64,000 nucleotides of DNA from NCBI GenBank assembly GCA_024102815.1, contig JAGFJJ010000005.1, positions 124,001 to 188,000 on the forward strand, given 5' to 3'. Below are positions 51,492-59,548 of this stretch, in pieces (position 1 is the first letter of the stretch; each line of letters starts with the position of its first letter). The notes under the pieces were generated by a model. The model saw nothing but the letters and a program-made list of their open reading frames with translations. It did no database searches and had not been told where the DNA came from. The translations under genes were made by a program, and so were the position numbers. Origin of the DNA: Phycisphaerae bacterium (GTDB lineage: Bacteria > Planctomycetota > Phycisphaerae > UBA1845).

Positions 51492-52487
51492 TCATTTCGT
51501 GGTGACACGCACTGCAAGGGCGATGGCGTCGCCCGCCGAAGTCGTGCTGGGCGCGGCCGCGAGGACCACGTACTCGCCGAGCTTCAGCGTCAACGTCGTG
51601 TTGACATCAAACTGCGTGCGACCTTCGGGCTTTTCCTCGTCCGGGCCGAATTCCCCGAAGACCTGTCCGCGAATTTCCATCTGTGCGAATTCCGTTTCCG
51701 GCAAGGGCCGGGCGGTTCCTTTCACCGCGAATTCGAGCACTTCGCCGGTGCCGTCGGTCGTTTTACGGTTGATCGCGCTGGAGGACGAGAAGCCTCCCTC
51801 GCCGCCCGACGTGATGATAATCGGGGCGAGGTCTTCGATGGCGTTCCATCCTCCCTCGCGCAGAGCCGAGGCGACGGATTGGAGGCTCTTGGGCAGATTC
51901 GGGGCATCGCCTCTCGCGTTTCCACTGAGTGATCCGCGGAGAAAGTGGAATTCGAGTTGTAGAGGCGAGGGCGAAGCATCGGCCTCCTTCAGGAATGCTG
52001 CGACCCGGGCGACGGACGCCGGTGACGCACGAACCACGAGGCGGTGGTTGAGAGGATCCAATGCGAATTGCTCCCGGGGCTTGCTGAGGATCGTGTCGAT
52101 AACCGGCCCGAGGGTGGCGGTCGAGACATTGCCGAGCGGCAGAAACGCCGTTGTTGAATCGGAAGACAGGGACGTTGCAGGTTTGTCGAGTTCTTCGACA
52201 ACGCTGCGCACGGCCCCCATCATTTCCTCGCGGGCTCGGACAATCAGGGTGGTATCGTTCACGGCGGACGCGTGGAAGCCGGCGAGAATCCCGCCTTCGG
52301 CGCTGAGTTCCTTCAGCGCGTGGGCGACCGCCGGAGCGTGTGCGTGCTCGAGCCGGAGCACCTGGAGGTTCTTTCCGAGCGTGAGGTCGAATGAACCCGC
52401 TTCGGGGGCGGGTGGCTCGGCCAGCGCCGCGGCAGCGATTACACCTGTTACCATCGTCGAGAGCATGAAAAAGCGAGACTGCGTCAT
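51492..52487 (-). CDS. Exported protein with secretin N-domain-like repeats
   Basis: A 331-residue exported protein: signal peptide MTQSRFFMLSTMVTGVIAAAALA, then two repeats of the type found in secretin N-domains (LQVLRLEHAHAPAVAHALKELSAEG, ...TLIVRAREEMMGAVRSVVEELD; and TAFLPLGNVSTATLGPVIDTILS, ...NHRLVVRASPASVARVAAFLKEAD), and a C-terminal beta-rich section (TLTLKLGEYVVLAAAPSTTSAG). The pore-forming secretin domain is missing, so it is not a full secretin. AAGGAG lies eight bases before ATG 52487. It lies downstream of an ECF sigma factor and its anti-sigma factor on the same strand (98-base gap to the latter). Confidence 0.62.
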   Translation of the reverse strand: MTQSRFFMLSTMVTGVIAAAALAEPPAPEAGSFDLTLGKNLQVLRLEHAHAPAVAHALKELSAEGGILAGFHASAVNDTTLIVRAREEMMGAVRSVVEELDKPATSLSSDSTTAFLPLGNVSTATLGPVIDTILSKPREQFALDPLNHRLVVRASPASVARVAAFLKEADASPSPLQLEFHFLRGSLSGNARGDAPNLPKSLQSVASALREGGWNAIEDLAPIIITSGGEGGFSSSSAINRKTTDGTGEVLEFAVKGTARPLPETEFAQMEIRGQVFGEFGPDEEKPEGRTQFDVNTTLTLKLGEYVVLAAAPSTTSAGDAIALAVRVTTK

Positions 52488-52585
52488 GACTATCACTCCT
52501 TCGGATCTACTTGTTCAACGTGCCGCGGCGTCCAATGCGCTGAGGCCTCGCAATCGCATCGAACGCGCCGCAGAAAACTCCGTAT

Positions 52586-53107
52586 TCAGCGCTTTGCCCC
52601 TGACCCTTCATCCAGGGTTGGAAACAGCCAATACACCTGCACTCCGCCACGCGGATGCGCATCCGCGACGGCGAGAAACCGGCCTTCGCTTGTGCCACGC
52701 AGCGTCATACCGGCGATCGGGCCATGTCGCCCGGATGCGAGCGAGGCATCTGGTGGTGCAGCATCGGGCGAATCCGGAACGACCGAGACGTTTGATACTC
52801 TTGCGGTCTCACCAGACCGGTTTACAAAGATGAACCCGGCTGTCGCGACGATCGCCACCGCTGCGGCGATTCGCAACATGCGATACGCGCGCGGGAGGCG
52901 GGTCCTGGGTGAGCGAATATCCCTTGACGACAGGCCGACGTGTTCCGTAGCGTTTCGCAGTTCGCGGAGGCCGTCGACAACAGCCGTTATCTGTTCGACG
53001 TATGCGCGGCACGCGGGGCAGGAGTACAAGTGAGCCTCGTACTCCGGAACCTCGCTGCCGCCGTCGAGTCGATTTTGCCAATAATCTCGCGCTTCTTCGC
53101 AACGCAT
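52586..53107 (-). CDS. Anti-sigma factor with zinc finger and membrane helix
   Basis: A 173-residue anti-sigma factor: zinc finger Cys3, His26, Cys30, Cys33 (CPAC), helical sigma-binding part to about 70, a membrane helix about 77-96 (MLRIAAAVAIVATAGFIFV) and a periplasmic C-terminus with a PDSPDAAPPDA linker and a short domain. It would bind the ECF sigma factor (53126-53686) encoded 18 bases upstream and release it on a signal in the periplasm, by proteolysis or conformational change. GGAGAG is eight bases before ATG 53107. Confidence 0.88.
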   Translation of the reverse strand: MRCEEARDYWQNRLDGGSEVPEYEAHLYSCPACRAYVEQITAVVDGLRELRNATEHVGLSSRDIRSPRTRLPRAYRMLRIAAAVAIVATAGFIFVNRSGETARVSNVSVVPDSPDAAPPDASLASGRHGPIAGMTLRGTSEGRFLAVADAHPRGGVQVYWLFPTLDEGSGAKR

Positions 53108-53125
53108 GGGGAAACTCTCCGAGAT

Positions 53126-53686
53126 TCAGAGGTCGTTACGCCCGCTGCCGGGCGCGCCCTCCGCGCAGGTCAGCCGCTTGCGCAAGGCTTCCCTCCCTGC
53201 ATGGGCATGAACTCGCGCTGTCACGGGCGAGATGCCCAGCACTTCGCCGATCTGCTCGAAGGGCATGTCCTCCAGATGGCGAAGTACAAGCACATCGCGC
53301 TGTCGGTCGGGCAATTCGAGCAACGCCGTTCTCAGTCGTGTTGCTTGAGGAGAAAGCTGATCGGTCGTGGACTCTACATGCTTCTCGGCACGAGACGGGA
53401 GTAATGATTCCGCTCGTCGGCGCATCCGTTGCCGACGCTTCTGCAGATGGCAGCGTTGCACCACGATTCGCATCAGCCAGTTCCACCATCGATTCGGCTC
53501 CTTGACGTCGTTCGCCTTCTGGCGCGCCGTAACCAGCGCGTCCTGCACCACGTCTTCCGCGTCGTGCAGATTCCAAACGAAGCGGTAGGCCAGGCGGACG
53601 AGCCGTTGACGTTCCAGCGGATCGAATTCGCCCAACCGGTGGATCGAGGGCGTGGGCGAAGTTTTGTCCGATTGGCCGGACGGCAT
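53126..53686 (-). CDS. ECF-family RNA polymerase sigma factor
   Basis: A 186-residue ECF sigma factor. Region 2 is seen as LVRLAYRFVWNLHDAEDVVQDALVTARQ (about 28-56) with the WNWLMRIVVQRCHLQKRRQRMRRR basic stretch; region 4 (about 118-168) carries LPDRQRDVLVLRHLEDMPFEQIGEVLGISPVTARVHAHAGREAL. It is the first of a three-gene set with the zinc-finger anti-sigma and the secretin-N-like exported protein. It is likely autoregulated, as most ECF factors are. N-terminal 25 residues are polar and unstructured. Confidence 0.92.
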   Translation of the reverse strand: MPSGQSDKTSPTPSIHRLGEFDPLERQRLVRLAYRFVWNLHDAEDVVQDALVTARQKANDVKEPNRWWNWLMRIVVQRCHLQKRRQRMRRRAESLLPSRAEKHVESTTDQLSPQATRLRTALLELPDRQRDVLVLRHLEDMPFEQIGEVLGISPVTARVHAHAGREALRKRLTCAEGAPGSGRNDL

Positions 53687-53822
53687 CTGAATCTCGTCGC
53701 GTGCGTTAACCCCGGCGGCCGTGCCGCTCGATCCGTCGAATAGATGGATGCGCGAGCGGCTGCCGGCGTTTAGGCCACACCTTGTTTTTTATTCGCGCAG
53801 GTCTTTTCCGGACGCAGTTGGG

Positions 53823-54335
53823 CTATCCTGGCAAGCCTTGCAGACCGGGGAAGCACCAAGTGAGCAAATGGAGCAGGAGACAGGTGTAGATTCCGGCCAC
53901 GACGTCATCGCCGACGACGCCCCAGCCTCCGGGCCAGCGGTCTTCGATCCAGCGGGCGGGAGGCACTTTCGCAATGTCGATGGCGCGTTCGAGGAAAAAG
54001 GCGATGATCACGATCGGCCAGGAGAAGGGCACAAAGGCGACGCCGATAAGAAACCCGACGATCTCATCCCAGACCAGGGTCGAGCTGTCCTTCTTGCGGA
54101 GGATCCGGTCGCCGACATCGTGGAGCCAGACCGCGAACAGCGTCAGTGCGGTAACGAGCGCGAGGTACGCGGCCGGCGGCAGGCCGAGGTAGGTGCTGAG
54201 CAACCAGTACAGAGGAACGCCGATCAAGGCGACCGTGACCGTGCCGGATGCCGGCGCATGCCCCAGCGGCCCGAAGGAGCCGATGAGCAGCAGCAGGCGA
54301 CGAAATGGTGTCCGTTCCTCGGTCAGCACGGACAC
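53823..54335 (-). CDS. pgpA: Phosphatidylglycerophosphatase A
   Basis: A 170-residue integral membrane enzyme that removes phosphate from phosphatidylglycerophosphate to make phosphatidylglycerol. Features are the TSSTLVWDEIVGFLIG motif (about residues 85-100) with acidic residues for metal binding, the EDRWPGGWGVVGDDVVAGIY loop near 130-150 and three hydrophobic helices. Length fits PgpA. GTG 54335 was taken as start; the gene faces away from the DUF1573-thioredoxin gene across a 334-base gap. Confidence 0.94.
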   Translation of the reverse strand: MSVLTEERTPFRRLLLLIGSFGPLGHAPASGTVTVALIGVPLYWLLSTYLGLPPAAYLALVTALTLFAVWLHDVGDRILRKKDSSTLVWDEIVGFLIGVAFVPFSWPIVIIAFFLERAIDIAKVPPARWIEDRWPGGWGVVGDDVVAGIYTCLLLHLLTWCFPGLQGLPG

Positions 54336-54669
54336 AAGATGTAACCGGAGTCCGCGCGGGCGGCAATTCAGAGTGGTCAGGGACGACGGCAGAGAAACCG
54401 CCGTCTCGACGCCCGAAAAGGGCGAATCTGAACATAACGAGGCGGTAACGCTGCCGTAACATAGCTTCCGTCGCGTTGATCGTTCAACGTCCCGAGGGTT
54501 ATATAGACCGATCTCGATGATAGAGGGGGTGTGGGACTCTCTGAATCACTTTGCTGATTCAAGACTGCTCCCGGTTGAAGAGCTTGCGAGGCAGGATCGA
54601 CGGCCTTCGGCAGCAACCATCAGTTCCAGAAAGTTCCGGATTCGTCAGGATCAAAAGCGAGGGCGAGTA
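54336..54669. other. Intergenic regulatory region
   Basis: Between pgpA (minus) and the DUF1573-thioredoxin gene (plus). It contains the promoter candidate and inverted repeat at 54474-54505. An open plus frame from 54517 joins the downstream gene but lacks a ribosome site until 54670. No other gene. Confidence 0.5.
54474..54505 (+). promoter_or_regulatory. Promoter with overlapping inverted repeat
   Basis: TTGATC (54476-54481), 18-base spacer, TATATA (54500-54505). The arms CGTTGA (54474-54479) and TCAACG (54484-54489) form an inverted repeat across the -35 box, with four bases between. This would be a natural binding site for a dimeric regulator of the downstream DUF1573-thioredoxin gene. 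The leader to ATG 54670 is about 155 bases. Confidence 0.5.
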
Positions 54670-57600
54670 ATGAGGATGACCATCATGGATCGGAAACAGC
54701 ATTGGAAGCAGGCGCAGGCAATCTTGGTAACGGCGTTTGCGATTTCGTTCGTGCTTGCGGGGTGGGTGGAAGCGAAGCCGCCGCCGATGAAGGTTGCACC
54801 AAAGTCTGCCACCGGGGAATCCCGAACGAACGTTCCCACGATGGCAGTCATGCCTCAGCAGGACGGTCCGGCGCCCAGCGTCGAGATCGTCGGCAGCGAG
54901 GACTTTGACTTCGGAGAAATCTGGGCCGGGCCCAAGCTGGACGCCACGTTCAAGCTCAAGAACACCGGCGACGCCCCGCTCGAGATCCTGCGCGTGAAGC
55001 CGGGGTGCGGTTGCACCATTGCCGGTCCGTATCCGCAGCGGATCGAAGCGGGCGAGTCGGGCGAATTCCCGTTCTCGCTGAACAGCATTCGGCTCAACGG
55101 CCGATTCCGCAAGTCCATCACCATCAGCACAAACGATCCCAAGAAGCGGGAGCTGCGGCTCGGCCTGACCGGCGTCGCCAAGCAGCACGTGGACGTGCTT
55201 CCGGGAAACGCGATCTTCGGCAAGGTAACGGCCGACGAGCCCCATGAGCGCGTGATCAAGATCGTCAGCAACGTGGAACAGCCGTTGAAGATCTCTCTGG
55301 ATGAGACGAGCAAGCCGCCGTTCACGTTCGATTTGAGCGAGGTCGAGCCGGGCAAGGAATACGAGCTGCGGATCAAGATGACGCCGCCGTATACCACCGG
55401 ACCGCAGTATGCGAAGGTGAACCTCCTCACCAACATCGAGGAGCGAAGCAGCATTCCGGTTGTGGCCAATGCCACGGTGCCGGAGCGCCTGGATGTCAGT
55501 CCGTCGCAGATCATCATTTCGCCGATTGACGGAATGCAGGCCGGCGGGAATATCCGCCTTCGACCGGTACGCGTCACGAACTACGGGAAGAGCCCGGTGC
55601 ACATTCTGGAAGGGATGAGCGACGATCCGGAGATCAAGGTCACGGTGAATGAGCAGACTCCCGGCAAGGCCTACATCGTCAATGTCGAGACGCCGCCGAA
55701 CTACATGCCGCCGGACGGCGGACGGATGGTCACGCTCAAGACCGACGACAGTGCCATGCCCGTCATTCAGATTCCCGTGTCGGGACGGGTCGTTCGTACG
55801 CCGATCAAGACGGCTGATCTGGAAGAGAAACGGGCGGCGCAACGACGTCCCCCCACGCGACAGACTCCGCAGGATTTGGTCGGCAAGCCCGCGCCCGGTT
55901 TCAACCTCAAGACGATGAGCGGCAAGGAGATCGGCAGCGAGAACTTCGACAAGCATCCCGCGACCATCCTGAACTTCGTGGCGGCCAATTGCGGCTTCTG
56001 CAAGAAGCAGGTTCCACGTTTGGAGGAGATTCGCAAGGAGTACGAGCCGAAGGGGATCCGCTTCGTCAACGTCGTGGAGACCATGGGCAAGGAATTCGGC
56101 GAGGACGTGATTGCCGCGGTGTTCAAGGACATTGGCTCGAATATTGACCTTGCCAAAGATGCCAGCAACAAGGTTGGCCAGGAGTATTATGCGACCGGCT
56201 ATCCAACCATGGTCGTGGTCGGAAAGAGCGGCAAGGTCGAGGCTGTAAATATCGGGAACATGGCCGATTTCGAGAGCCAGGTGAAATCGCAACTGGATAC
56301 GTTGCTGTCGGGCAAGTCTGTGTCCAAGGACTCGCCGGTCAAGGCGGAGCTCGCAGCCAAGCCGGCGGATAACAAGCCCGCTCAGCCCACGCAGCGACGC
56401 CGTCGCCCCGCCGAGGAAATGGTCGGCCAACCGGCACCGTCTTTCAGCCTGAAGACCGTCGACGGACAGACCGTTTCGAGCGCGGACTTTGGGAAGCACC
56501 CCGCCACGGTTCTGAACTTCGTTGCGGCCAACTGCGGATTCTGCAAGAAGCAGACGCCGCGGCTGGAGGAAATCCGCAAAGTGTACGAGCCGAAAGGCGT
56601 TCGATTTGTCAATGTCGTCGAGACGATGCGGCAGAAGTTCGAGCCCGACCAGATCGTGGACATCTTCCACAAGGCCGGTTCAAACCTGACGCTCGCCCCT
56701 GACCCGGACAACAAGGTCGGCCCGCAGTTCAAGGCGACCGGTTTCCCGACGATGGTGATCGTCGGCAAGGACGGCAAGATCCAGGCCGTGAACGTCGGCA
56801 ATATTGGCGATCTCGAGACGCGCGTGAAAGGCCAGCTCGACTCCCTGATCGCCGGCAAGCCGGTCAAGGGAGCGGACGCCGATCCGCCCGCACCGACGCC
56901 GCGTCCGAGCCCGGCCGGTGGCTTTGGCATCGGCAAGCCCGCCCCGGCGTTTGCCATCAATACCGTGGAAGGGAAGTCCGTTGGAAATACGACGTTCGGC
57001 AGCAACAAGGCCACGGTGCTCAATTTCGTTGCGGCCAATTGCGGGTTCTGCAAGAAGCAGGTTCCGCGCGTCGACGAGATCCGCAAGGAGTACGAGCCGA
57101 AGGGCGTCCGCTTCGTGAATGTCGTTCAGACCATGCGGCAGAAGTACGAGACGGACCAGGTCATCGACATCTTCAAGAACGCCGGTTCGCATCTTGAGCT
57201 GGCCCATGACGCCGACAACAAGGTCGGCCCGCTCTATCAGGCGAATGGATTCCCCACGATGGTGATCGTCGGCCAGAGCGGCAATGTCGAGGCGATCAAC
57301 GTGGGCAACATCGCCGATCTCGAGTCGAAGATGAAGGGGCAGTTGGATGCCCTCGTGGCCGGAAAGTCCGTTCCTTCGAGTTTGGCAGGCTCCGCGCCGG
57401 CTGAGCGCCGGGCGCGTCGCCGACCGGCGGAGGACCTCGTGGGCAAACCCGCTCCCCAATTCAGCATCGAGACGATCGAGGGCAAGAAGCTGAGTAATGC
57501 GACCTTGGCCCAGCATCCGGCCACGGTCCTGAACTTCGTCGCCCCGAACTGCGGCTTCTGTAAGCGGCAGGTTCCGAACGTCGAGAAGGTTCGCGAGGAA

Positions 57601-57879
57601 TACGAATCCAAGGGCGTTCGCTTCGTCAACGTCGTGCAGACGATGCGCCAGGCTTACGAGACGGACGAGGCCAAGAAGATCTTTGATGCCACGGGCTCGA
57701 AGCTGGAATTCGCGCACGACAAGCCCAACGCCGTCGGCGGGGCGTTCAAGGCTACGAGCTTCCCCACGATGGTCGTTGTGGATCGCAACGGCATGGTCAA
57801 GCATGTGAACATCGGCGCCAAGCCGGACATCGAGCAGGTTCTCAAGACCCAGCTTGATGCTCTGATCGCCGGTTCGTAG
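54670..57879 (+). CDS. Exported DUF1573 protein with four tandem thioredoxin-like domains
   Basis: A 1069-residue exported protein. After a signal peptide (residues 1-35, ending AGWVEAKP) comes a DUF1573 domain (about 72-170; SVEIVGSEDFDFGEIWAGP, VKPGCGCTIAGP), then about two more Ig-like domains (to 380). Four thioredoxin-like (AhpC-TSA/TlpA-type) domains follow, each with the active site NCGFCKKQ or NCGFCKRQ at residues 441, 622, 791 and 961, and a cis-Pro segment (YPTMVVV, FPTMVIV, FPTMVIV, FPTMVVV). Linkers between them are Pro/Arg-rich. All four redox pairs are intact. It would act on disulfides in the periplasm, perhaps in cytochrome or cell-surface protein maturation. A promoter and a strong terminator bracket it, so it is a single-gene unit. 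Confidence 0.88.
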   Translation: MRMTIMDRKQHWKQAQAILVTAFAISFVLAGWVEAKPPPMKVAPKSATGESRTNVPTMAVMPQQDGPAPSVEIVGSEDFDFGEIWAGPKLDATFKLKNTGDAPLEILRVKPGCGCTIAGPYPQRIEAGESGEFPFSLNSIRLNGRFRKSITISTNDPKKRELRLGLTGVAKQHVDVLPGNAIFGKVTADEPHERVIKIVSNVEQPLKISLDETSKPPFTFDLSEVEPGKEYELRIKMTPPYTTGPQYAKVNLLTNIEERSSIPVVANATVPERLDVSPSQIIISPIDGMQAGGNIRLRPVRVTNYGKSPVHILEGMSDDPEIKVTVNEQTPGKAYIVNVETPPNYMPPDGGRMVTLKTDDSAMPVIQIPVSGRVVRTPIKTADLEEKRAAQRRPPTRQTPQDLVGKPAPGFNLKTMSGKEIGSENFDKHPATILNFVAANCGFCKKQVPRLEEIRKEYEPKGIRFVNVVETMGKEFGEDVIAAVFKDIGSNIDLAKDASNKVGQEYYATGYPTMVVVGKSGKVEAVNIGNMADFESQVKSQLDTLLSGKSVSKDSPVKAELAAKPADNKPAQPTQRRRRPAEEMVGQPAPSFSLKTVDGQTVSSADFGKHPATVLNFVAANCGFCKKQTPRLEEIRKVYEPKGVRFVNVVETMRQKFEPDQIVDIFHKAGSNLTLAPDPDNKVGPQFKATGFPTMVIVGKDGKIQAVNVGNIGDLETRVKGQLDSLIAGKPVKGADADPPAPTPRPSPAGGFGIGKPAPAFAINTVEGKSVGNTTFGSNKATVLNFVAANCGFCKKQVPRVDEIRKEYEPKGVRFVNVVQTMRQKYETDQVIDIFKNAGSHLELAHDADNKVGPLYQANGFPTMVIVGQSGNVEAINVGNIADLESKMKGQLDALVAGKSVPSSLAGSAPAERRARRRPAEDLVGKPAPQFSIETIEGKKLSNATLAQHPATVLNFVAPNCGFCKRQVPNVEKVREEYESKGVRFVNVVQTMRQAYETDEAKKIFDATGSKLEFAHDKPNAVGGAFKATSFPTMVVVDRNGMVKHVNIGAKPDIEQVLKTQLDALIAGS

Positions 57880-57948
57880 TTGCTGTCGAGTCGCCGCCGG
57901 TCGAATCTCGGGAGTTCCGGCGGCCTGGTGAACATGGCTTCGAACCCT

Positions 57949-57991
57949 GCAGCGCCTCGTCGTCTTCGTGATGGCGGGGCGCTGCTTTTTT
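57949..57991 (+). terminator. Rho-independent terminator
   Basis: GCAGCGCCTCG (57949-57959) pairs with CGGGGCGCTGC (57975-57985), eleven pairs including one G-T, with a 15-base loop and a run of six T. It ends the DUF1573-thioredoxin transcript; it lies 70 bases after the stop. A second hairpin, CCGCCGG/CCGGCGG (57894-57923), precedes it. Confidence 0.88.
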
Positions 57992-58141
57992 CCGTAATGG
58001 GCGATCGGGCGGGCCCGGGCCCAATCCATTCGGTGCGGATCGTACCCGCTTGACACCGGAACTTGCCTGACCGAAATACTCCACTGCCGCACGGGGCGAC
58101 GCACGTGGTTTCGCCGGGCGGATTACCCAACGGGGCAATTC

Positions 58142-59479
58142 ATGCTCGACATCAAATATATCCGCGAGAACGTGGATCGCGTTCGACAGGGTGCGATCGA
58201 CAAGCGCATTACCTGCGAACTGGATCGGCTCATCCAGGTGGACCAGCGCCGCCGGGAGATTCAGCAGGAACTCGATACGCTTCGCACGAGGGTCAAAGAA
58301 GACGGCTCCCGCGTGGGCCTGCTGCGCAATCCAAAGTCGGATTGGTATCGCCGGGCGGTAGCCGAGGGCAAAACGCACGAGGACATTCAAGCCGAGGCAG
58401 AGCGGGTTCAGGCCGAGCTTGCAGACATCAAGCCGCGCGTCAAAGCGCTGGAGGACGAGCAGGGTTCCGTCGTCGAGGAGTTCGATCGCCTGATGCTGAC
58501 GATTCCCCAGCCGGCCGATCCGGATGCGCCGCTCGGAAAGGACGAATCTGAGAACGCCGAAATCCGCCGCGTGGGCGAGATCCCCGCGTTCGACTTTGAA
58601 CCCAAGGATCATATTCAGCTCGGCGCCGCCCTGGGCATCATCGACGTGGAACGCGGCGTGAAGCTGGCCGGCTCACGCAACTATGTCCTTCGCGGTGACG
58701 GCGCCTTGCTCCACCAGGCTGTACTGCGTCTCGCCCAGGACACCGTCGTCGCCCGCGGCTATCAGCCCATGGTCGTACCCGTCCTCGTGAAGGAAGAGGT
58801 CATGTATGGCACGGGCTACTTTCCCACCGGTCGCGATCAGGCGTACCTTTGCGAACGCGATACGCTCTCTCTCGTGGGCACGGCCGAGGTGCCGCTCACC
58901 GCGTTTCACACCGACGAGATTCTGGCCGAGCAGGACCTGCCGGTCCGCCTGTGCGCTCTGAGCACGTGCTTCCGCCGCGAGGCCGGTGCGGCCGGCAAGG
59001 ATACGTACGGGCTGTATCGCATACATCTTTTTGACAAGGTCGAGCAGGTCGTGCTCTGTCGAAATGACGTGGAAGAGAGCAAGCGATTCCACGCGGAGAT
59101 CATGGCCAACGCGGAGGCGGTACTTCAGGCCTTGGAGCTGCCGTACCGCGTGGTCAACGTTTGCACCGGCGACCTGGGCATGGGGCAAGTGCAAAAGTAC
59201 GACATCGAGACGTGGATGCCCTCGCGAAATTCCTACGGCGAGACGCACTCCGCGTCACGCTTTTACGAGTTCCAGGCTCGCCGCCTCATGCTCCGCTATC
59301 GTGACGGAGCCAAGAAGATCCATTATTGCCACACGCTCAACAACACCGTCATCGCCTCTCCGCGTATTCTCATCCCGCTGCTGGAGCTGAACCAGAACGC
59401 CGATGGATCGATCACGATTCCGAAAGCGCTGCGGGGATACATGGGCGGGAGAGAGCGAATTGCGACCGCGGGAAAGTAG
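58142..59479 (+). CDS. serS: Seryl-tRNA synthetase
   Basis: A 445-residue class II synthetase that charges tRNA-Ser. The N-terminal about 110 residues form the long coiled-coil arm that contacts the tRNA variable arm (VDRVRQGAIDKRITCELDRLI; RRREIQQELDTLRTRVK). The catalytic part has motif 1 near 190, motif 2 with CFRREAGAAGKDTYGLYRIH (about 278-297) and TAEVPLTAFH, and motif 3 as LNNTVIASPRILIPLLE. The sequence IETWMPSRNSYGETHSAS is the conserved serine-site region. I see no T-box leader upstream. Length is normal. Confidence 0.97.
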   Translation: MLDIKYIRENVDRVRQGAIDKRITCELDRLIQVDQRRREIQQELDTLRTRVKEDGSRVGLLRNPKSDWYRRAVAEGKTHEDIQAEAERVQAELADIKPRVKALEDEQGSVVEEFDRLMLTIPQPADPDAPLGKDESENAEIRRVGEIPAFDFEPKDHIQLGAALGIIDVERGVKLAGSRNYVLRGDGALLHQAVLRLAQDTVVARGYQPMVVPVLVKEEVMYGTGYFPTGRDQAYLCERDTLSLVGTAEVPLTAFHTDEILAEQDLPVRLCALSTCFRREAGAAGKDTYGLYRIHLFDKVEQVVLCRNDVEESKRFHAEIMANAEAVLQALELPYRVVNVCTGDLGMGQVQKYDIETWMPSRNSYGETHSASRFYEFQARRLMLRYRDGAKKIHYCHTLNNTVIASPRILIPLLELNQNADGSITIPKALRGYMGGRERIATAGK

Positions 59480-59548
59480 GTTCCGCCCTGCGGAGCATCT
59501 TGTGGGGCATGCGGTTCGCGTGTCGCTTGGCACGCGGTTCGCATCCCG

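Noticed and set aside
54559..56670. 703-residue open frame on the minus strand
   Set aside because: Antisense to the DUF1573-thioredoxin gene, no recognisable domain.
58051..58090. TTGACA upstream of serS
   Set aside because: No matching -10 at 16-18 bases; the best is AAATAC. Not enough to call a promoter.
57880..58141. T-box or other leader element before serS
   Set aside because: The stretch is explained by two hairpins and a terminator of the upstream gene; no T-box conserved sequence is seen.
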